From Anaeroplasmataceae bacterium (GTDB lineage Bacteria; Bacillota_I; Bacilli_A; Acholeplasmatales; Anaeroplasmataceae): a DNA stretch of 9,260 nucleotides. The stretch is from positions 1-9,260 of the forward strand of contig JAIDMV010000212.1 of assembly GCA_029050385.1 (NCBI GenBank). The letters run 5' to 3'. The notes beneath the pieces were generated by a model. It was not told the DNA's origin. It worked only from the letters and a program-made list of their open reading frames with translations, and ran no database searches. Each line of letters starts with the position of its first letter. The stretch's first letter is position 1. Positions 5,273 through 9,260 of the stretch are shown piece after piece. The position numbers and the translations under genes were made by a program.

Positions 5273-8143
5273 TTACTCCTTTGCAATATTTTTATAGACA
5301 TAGCCAATGGCACCTGTTTTTGCTAAATTCAAATTATTTTTCGCAAGTAAAACCAAATCTTCTATTCTACCTAAGGTTTGGCAGGCTCCTATGTATACCT
5401 TACATACTTTTGAAACATCTTCATATATATCTTCCGTAATCAACTTAAAATGCTTCTCTTGTATCTTTTCCAAAATAATCAAGAATTCATTTTCTGCATA
5501 TCGAATCATTATATCAGTTGAACGAATATGTGATTTTAAAATTGAAACCACTTTTTCTAAATCTTTCTCCTTCACATGAACTTCAATATTGGCTATAGAA
5601 TATAGACCCGCAGAATCTTTTAATTGATCCTCATAAAAGACTTTATTATATACATTTAATGCAAGATCCTTATATTTCTTTTCCCCATGACTATCAATTT
5701 CAGAAATCATTTTTGTTTTAGTAAAATGATTATCAATTATTGTATCATCTCTTAAAGGTATAATGACCTCTAAAACATAAGGAACAATACCACATTCTAA
5801 ATAGTTAGCATTGATATAATATAAATTGTTCCCACGATAAGCTATTTCACTTGCCTTACCTCTTGTCATTAAAGCACGACCATATGCACTTATTCTTCCT
5901 GCATTAATATAGGTATCATCCTTTGTAAAATCAATTAGATTGCCATCTTCATCAATATGATAACACTTTGCAGTTTCAACATTATATATTCTCGTTCTAT
6001 CATAAACACTATGCAAGTTTTTCAAAAATTCTTTCAACTCTTCAGGAGTGCGTAAAGTAACAAAGGATCCATTCTCCATATCTGTATCATCAATGCTTGT
6101 CATATTGGATGAATTCTCGGTTAAAGATTCATCATAATAACGAACACAATGCTTGCCATCTTTTTTAGCTTTATATAGTGCTCGATCAGCACAATTGAAT
6201 AAATGATCATATTCTTTTCCACATTCTTTAGTGCTTGCCACACCAATACTAACAGAAAGGTGTAAATCATTAAATGGTTCTACTAAAGAATTAAAAATAC
6301 GTTGTATAGTAGCATCCTGTGTTTTATGTTCCTCAAAGAATACTAAGAACTCATCTCCACCAATACGTGCTATAATATCACTTCTTCTTAAAGTACTTTT
6401 TAGTTTAGAAGAAATATGTTGTAAAGCTCGATTTCCAAAATTATGACCATAAGTATCATTAATGGTTTTTAAGTAATCTAAATCCAAGATGAGTAAGACA
6501 TAATCTTTATTCTCATATAAGCATTCTGTAATTTTCTCTTTTGCAGTACCCGCATTATATAATAAAGTTAGAGAATCATGTGTTGCCTTATGCTGTAAAT
6601 CTCTTAATACTTTATGTTCCGTGTTGATATCAATGATTTTACCGATAATTCCCGTACGTACTGCAGGTTCACCCTTAAATAAAGAACGCCCTGATATACG
6701 AACCCAGCGAGATTCTCCACCGAACTGCATTGGAGTTTCCATACTAAAGGCATAATTCTTTGGAGTGGTTTTTTCAACCAAGTCTACAAATTGATTCAAC
6801 GTTTCTTCTCCAAAAACCTTAACAATCTTTTCATTCTGCAAAGGGTTCATAATGAGTTCATCTAAACCAAGTTTCCTTTTACCAAAATCATAAATCATTA
6901 AAAGAGAAGTTTCCATAACATATTCAAATTGAATTTCCTGAGAAAGCTCTGCAAAAAAACGTGTTTTCGTACGCTCGTTTTCCAATAAAGTTAAGGTTCT
7001 TGCAGAGGTGGATAATTCATCATCCTGTAATATTTCATCTGTTATATGATTCATTTTTTCATAAGTATCTCGACTAAATGAGTTTATTTTTAATTCCTTA
7101 GCCAAAGTTTCTTCAACTTCTAATAAACACTCAATAAGTAGAGGATTAAATGCACCACATTCTCCATTCACTATCATTTGTATTGCAGTATCATGTGGAA
7201 AAGCTGCTTTATAAACTCTAGGGCTTGTTAAAGCATCATACACATCAGCTAAAGCCACAATCTGTGCAGAAATAGGAATTTCATCTCCCTTTAATCCATC
7301 AGGATATCCTTTTCCGTCATAACGTTCATGATGCCAGCGACAAATTTGTCTTGCATACTGAACCAACTTTTCATCTTGAAGAAAATCTAAGTCATCTAGC
7401 ATTGCAGCACCATACTCTGAATGCTTTTTCATGATTTCATATTCTTCTTTTGTAAATCTTCCAGGTTTATTTAATATTTCATCTGGTATACCAATTTTAC
7501 CAATATCATGTAAAGCAGATGCTGTACTGATTAATGAAATGTCAGTTTGATTTAATCCATATTGATTTGTTTTAATCACGAGATTTTTCAAAAGAATTTC
7601 TGAAATGGTTCTGATATGTAGAACATGCATTCCACTTTCTCCATTTCTAAACTCAACAATATGACTTAAAATAGTAATCATAAGATTACTCATTTTTTCT
7701 CGTTTGTAAATTTGATCTGTCACCATTCCTACAAGCATCTTTTGTTTGCTTGCAAGCATAAGTGTATTCATTACACGACGTCTAACAATCCAAACATCGA
7801 AAGGTCTATTGATAAAATCTGTTACACCAAGCTCATAAGCGCGTTCCATACAAGAAGGTGAGGTTTCTGAGGAAATAACAATGACGGGAATATCTTTAAT
7901 CCACCCATTACGATTCATATAGGCTAAAACCTCAAAACCATCCATATTTGGCATAACAATATCTAAAAGGACTAAATCAATTTTAACTCCATCATTTTGT
8001 AAATACGCAAGGGCCTGAGTTCCATCTTCTGCTTCGATAATTTTATATTCATTACCAAGCATATCAGCTAATAAGGAACGATTCATTTCAGAATCATCTG
8101 CAATAAGTATAGTATGTTCTAATTTATTTTCGCTTTTACTCAT
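5273..8143 (-). CDS. Multidomain c-di-GMP response regulator: REC, HD-GYP, PAS-like, GGDEF, sensor-like region, degenerate GGDEF
   Basis: 956-aa cytosolic protein with no membrane segment. The receiver domain (about 10-130) has acidic pair D16-D17 and phosphoacceptor D61; Arg113 replaces the usual Lys of the KP motif. The HD-GYP phosphodiesterase domain (about 150-350) has intact HD (H212-D213), H241, H271-H272 and GYP (279-281) in HHERYDGKGYP, followed by the usual ALADVYDALTS. A PAS-like region is near 400-511. The GGDEF domain (517-672) has D554-x-D556, N562-D563, GGDEF at 595-599 and an RxxD inhibitory site at 586-589, so cyclase activity is plausible. Residues 712-800 look like a small sensor domain. 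Residues 824-956 are a second, degenerate GGDEF domain with AENEF (883-887). The expected activities are breakdown of c-di-GMP to pGpG or GMP and its synthesis from GTP, switched by phosphorylation. AAAGGA lies ten bases before the ATG. The gene heads an operon with hpt and tfoX. Domain calls are firm except the two sensor regions. Confidence 0.93.
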   Translation of the reverse strand: MSKSENKLEHTILIADDSEMNRSLLADMLGNEYKIIEAEDGTQALAYLQNDGVKIDLVLLDIVMPNMDGFEVLAYMNRNGWIKDIPVIVISSETSPSCMERAYELGVTDFINRPFDVWIVRRRVMNTLMLASKQKMLVGMVTDQIYKREKMSNLMITILSHIVEFRNGESGMHVLHIRTISEILLKNLVIKTNQYGLNQTDISLISTASALHDIGKIGIPDEILNKPGRFTKEEYEIMKKHSEYGAAMLDDLDFLQDEKLVQYARQICRWHHERYDGKGYPDGLKGDEIPISAQIVALADVYDALTSPRVYKAAFPHDTAIQMIVNGECGAFNPLLIECLLEVEETLAKELKINSFSRDTYEKMNHITDEILQDDELSTSARTLTLLENERTKTRFFAELSQEIQFEYVMETSLLMIYDFGKRKLGLDELIMNPLQNEKIVKVFGEETLNQFVDLVEKTTPKNYAFSMETPMQFGGESRWVRISGRSLFKGEPAVRTGIIGKIIDINTEHKVLRDLQHKATHDSLTLLYNAGTAKEKITECLYENKDYVLLILDLDYLKTINDTYGHNFGNRALQHISSKLKSTLRRSDIIARIGGDEFLVFFEEHKTQDATIQRIFNSLVEPFNDLHLSVSIGVASTKECGKEYDHLFNCADRALYKAKKDGKHCVRYYDESLTENSSNMTSIDDTDMENGSFVTLRTPEELKEFLKNLHSVYDRTRIYNVETAKCYHIDEDGNLIDFTKDDTYINAGRISAYGRALMTRGKASEIAYRGNNLYYINANYLECGIVPYVLEVIIPLRDDTIIDNHFTKTKMISEIDSHGEKKYKDLALNVYNKVFYEDQLKDSAGLYSIANIEVHVKEKDLEKVVSILKSHIRSTDIMIRYAENEFLIILEKIQEKHFKLITEDIYEDVSKVCKVYIGACQTLGRIEDLVLLAKNNLNLAKTGAIGYVYKNIAKE

Positions 8144-8196
8144 AAGTATTCAATCCTTTCGTACTTGTTTGCCAAAAATCTTAAAAATGTTTTTTG

Positions 8197-8208
8197 ATTC
8201 ATATGAAT
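8197..8208. repeat. 12-bp perfect palindrome in the leader of the c-di-GMP operon
   Basis: ATTCATATGAAT is a perfect palindrome lying about 7-18 bases downstream of the predicted start. It has no loop, so it would not fold well as RNA; a DNA-binding site is possible. In a region this AT-rich it could also be chance. Confidence 0.3.
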
Positions 8209-8213
8209 GTCAT

Positions 8214-8234
8214 ATAATGATATTTTATCATTAT
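8214..8234. promoter_or_regulatory. Inverted repeat overlapping the -10 box, candidate operator
   Basis: ATAATGATA (8214-8222) and TATCATTAT (8226-8234) are perfect 9-bp inverted copies around TTT. The repeat covers the whole -10 element (8222-8227) and reaches the predicted start, where a bound protein would block transcription. The arms resemble the halves of the classical Fur box but their spacing differs, so I do not name a regulator. Confidence 0.5.
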
Positions 8235-8251
8235 TATTATCAACAAGTCAA
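8222..8251 (-). promoter_or_regulatory. Promoter of the c-di-GMP/HPt/TfoX operon
   Basis: Minus-strand TTGACT (8251-8246) is separated by 18 bp from TAAAAT (8227-8222). It lies downstream of the terminator of the preceding unit and gives a leader of about 70 nt. One mismatch in each hexamer. Confidence 0.6.
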
Positions 8252-8290
8252 TTTTTTCTACAAAATAACTAACAAAAATCTACAAACCAA

Positions 8291-8323
8291 AAGAAAATGG
8301 TTATAAGGATAACCCTATAACCA
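8291..8323 (-). terminator. Intrinsic terminator of the XRE/SHOCT-like unit
   Basis: Directly after the stop codon, the minus strand has TGGTTATAGG (8323-8314), loop GTTAT, then CC-T-TATAACCA (8308-8298), pairing over ten base pairs with one bulged T, followed by TTTTCTTTT. A typical rho-independent terminator. Confidence 0.85.
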
Positions 8324-8566
8324 CTATACTTTGATTTTTACCTTTGTTCCATCTGTTGTTTTCACATCAACCAAATTAAAATGACCATTTTTTTTGATGT
8401 ACAGCTTTAATCCCTTTAAAATAGATGGCAAAAGGTTTACAATTTCATCATACTCAACATAATCAGCACAGCTCACTATTTTTTTCCAAACCCATTTCCA
8501 ACGAAGTATTGAAGTGGGCACCCAAAAGAATAGTTTAAAACGTGGTCTTGAAATAGATACTTTCAT
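8324..8566 (-). CDS. Small SHOCT-like domain protein
   Basis: 80-aa protein. The beginning (VSISRPRFKLFFWVPTSIL) and the end (LVDVKTTDGTKVKIKV) have the strand-helix-strand layout of the SHOCT-like domain found with XRE regulators and DUF4097 proteins in Bacillota, in which a beta-strand and a V/I-P-x-S-x-x-x helix start lead to a final DG-K/R-V-x-I/V strand. It has an aromatic segment with five Trp (residues 15-27) but no convincing full membrane helix. Its tail matches the pattern of the C-terminus of the regulator encoded just upstream (VDSADGDKIRV), so the two may pair through this domain. The start is one base after the regulator's stop and has no clear ribosome binding site, so translation probably depends on coupling. 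The biochemical role is unknown. Confidence 0.75.
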   Translation of the reverse strand: MKVSISRPRFKLFFWVPTSILRWKWVWKKIVSCADYVEYDEIVNLLPSILKGLKLYIKKNGHFNLVDVKTTDGTKVKIKV

Positions 8567-8567
8567 A

Positions 8568-9059
8568 TTATTCTACAGTGACTCTAATCTTATCTCCATC
8601 CGCTGAATCCACAGATATGAGTTCTCCTATTACACCTTGTTCAACTAAAGCAAAGATCTTTTCAAAATCAATTTGACTTAGAATGTCTTTTCCATTGATG
8701 CTTGGCATAGCTACTCCACTCTCTAGACATATTTTTATGATAGAAACTGGAAGCTTAACTCTAACTCTGTCTCCTTCTGCAGAATCTACATTAATTTTAA
8801 ATAACATATCATCAATGTTTTTTCTTTGGTCCTTAGGTATAATTTCCGTTTTTGTCACTTCTCTACCCAACAATTCATCTAAGCTGATATGAAATAAATC
8901 TGCTAAAGTAGGCAGAATGGATATATCTGGTGCTGATAAATCATTTTCCCACTTTGACACCGCTTGTGCACTTACATTGACTTTTTGTGCTACTTCCTCT
9001 TGAGTTAAATTGTATCTTTTTCTTAATCTTTGAAATCTCGTACCAAATGTTTCTTGCAT
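8568..9059 (-). CDS. XRE-family transcriptional regulator with C-terminal SHOCT-like domain
   Basis: 163-aa DNA-binding protein. The N-terminal HTH_3 domain (about 6-62) shows LRKRYNLTQEEVAQKVNVS and then QAVSKWEND (recognition helix, about 32-40), closing with the common end LFHISLDELLG. After a polar linker (about 66-85) the C-terminal part holds two near copies of a beta-strand motif, VDSAEGDRVRV (91-101) and VDSADGDKIRV (150-160), flanking a helical segment, typical of the SHOCT-like domain that mediates oligomerisation or partner binding. A strong AAGGAGG (9074-9068) lies eight bases before the ATG. It is co-transcribed with the small protein that carries a related domain. Autoregulation is likely given the repeats upstream, but targets are unknown. 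Confidence 0.92.
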   Translation of the reverse strand: MQETFGTRFQRLRKRYNLTQEEVAQKVNVSAQAVSKWENDLSAPDISILPTLADLFHISLDELLGREVTKTEIIPKDQRKNIDDMLFKINVDSAEGDRVRVKLPVSIIKICLESGVAMPSINGKDILSQIDFEKIFALVEQGVIGELISVDSADGDKIRVTVE

Positions 9060-9095
9060 ACTCGTTTCCTCCTTCTTTGCTTTAATTCTAATTCT

Positions 9096-9106
9096 ATTTT
9101 ATCATA
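9096..9106 (-). promoter_or_regulatory. Extended -10 promoter of the XRE regulator
   Basis: Minus strand TATGATAAAAT contains the Gram-positive extended -10 pattern TRTGN followed by TAAAAT (9101-9096). There is no good -35, which this promoter type can do without. A start near 9089 gives a leader of about 30 nt containing the strong ribosome binding site. An alternative is TTGCAA (9159-9154), 16 bp, TATAAA (9137-9132). Confidence 0.5.
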
Positions 9107-9122
9107 TTTAAAAGCGACTAAA

Positions 9123-9169
9123 GGTTGTTTTTTTATAGTATTGGTTGTTTTTTTTGCAACTATTAGTTG
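9123..9169. repeat. 20-bp-spaced direct repeats and a 13-bp palindrome upstream of the XRE regulator
   Basis: GGTTGTTTTTTT occurs at 9123-9134 and again at 9143-9154, start to start exactly 20 bp, close to two helical turns. It is followed by CAACTA-T-TAGTTG, a perfect 6-1-6 palindrome at 9157-9169. GTTG therefore recurs at 9124, 9144 and 9166, with one inverted copy at 9157. The set lies just upstream of the extended -10 promoter and overlaps the alternative promoter, so it is a candidate operator array. Confidence 0.45.
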
Positions 9170-9260
9170 AATTATTAAAGACCCGTTATGTTTTTTTTGT
9201 AATTTTTTGTAAAAATAATATTTTCTTTTCTTTGATTATGGTATATACTTCTAGTATCAC
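9170..9260. other. AT-rich intergenic end of the window, no gene supported
   Basis: Homopolymeric T runs on the plus strand and no frame with coding character. Both minus-strand frames that enter from the right edge close within 30 codons and have no recognisable content. A weak plus-strand -10-like TATACT (9244-9249) and a short 5-3-5 inverted repeat, ATACT-TCT-AGTAT, lie at the edge and could belong to a gene outside the window. Confidence 0.3.

Noticed and set aside
8154..8173. GGCAAAC followed by CGAAAGGA in the leader of the c-di-GMP gene, recalling part of a c-di-GMP-I (GEMM) riboswitch.
   Set aside because: The leader after CGAAAGGA goes straight to the start codon. The downstream GGGACGCAAAGCC segment and the second stem that the riboswitch needs are absent, and the CGAAAGGA is better explained as the ribosome binding site.
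9170..9260. C-terminal end of another gene entering from the right edge on the minus strand.
   Set aside because: Two frames are open for under 30 codons, but the encoded peptides are Lys/Ile-rich low-complexity with no recognisable pattern, as expected from AT-rich noncoding DNA.

Overview
The window is AT-rich and reads as one stretch of a low-GC Bacillota (Firmicutes) chromosome, most likely an anaerobic member of the Clostridia or Erysipelotrichia. The basis is the composition, the gene families (KtrAB, DegV, XRE with a SHOCT-like tail, a large REC/HD-GYP/GGDEF protein) and a truncated gene resembling the spore-germination permeases. The exact taxon cannot be read from the sequence. All supported genes lie on the minus strand, so transcription runs from the right edge to the left. 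I see no tRNA, rRNA, CRISPR array, insertion sequence or phage gene.

In transcription order there appear to be four units. (1) 9059-8324: an XRE-type regulator with a C-terminal SHOCT-like domain, followed one base later by an 80-aa protein whose tail resembles that domain, ending in a clear intrinsic terminator. The upstream region carries an extended -10 promoter and a 12-nt direct repeat spaced exactly 20 bp. (2) 8143-4603: a 956-aa cyclic-di-GMP protein (REC, HD-GYP, PAS-like, GGDEF, second sensor-like region, degenerate GGDEF), then a stand-alone HPt protein, then a TfoX N-domain protein, all tightly spaced. Its promoter is overlapped by a perfect 9-bp-arm inverted repeat. (3) 4473-3589: a DegV-family fatty-acid-binding protein with its own strong promoter, an 18-bp palindrome just after the predicted transcription start, and a terminator that begins inside its stop codon. 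(4) 3498 to the left edge: ktrB-ktrA (potassium uptake), a diacylglycerol-kinase-family lipid kinase, and the truncated permease, probably one transcript.

Functionally, unit 2 looks like a phosphorelay-fed c-di-GMP switch: HPt is the likely phosphoryl carrier, and one polypeptide holds both a phosphodiesterase and a cyclase with intact motifs. Units 3 and 4 hold ion-homeostasis and membrane-lipid genes. Their families are often linked to c-di-AMP (KtrA) and to phospholipid synthesis (DegV/FakB, lipid kinase), but the sequence alone does not show that these units are regulated together.

Several start codons were moved from the longest open frame on ribosome-binding-site evidence (lipid kinase to 1507, ktrB to 3498, degV to 4473). 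The gene families are mostly well known. The less ordinary parts are the architecture of the 956-aa protein and the three palindromic or repeated candidate operators.
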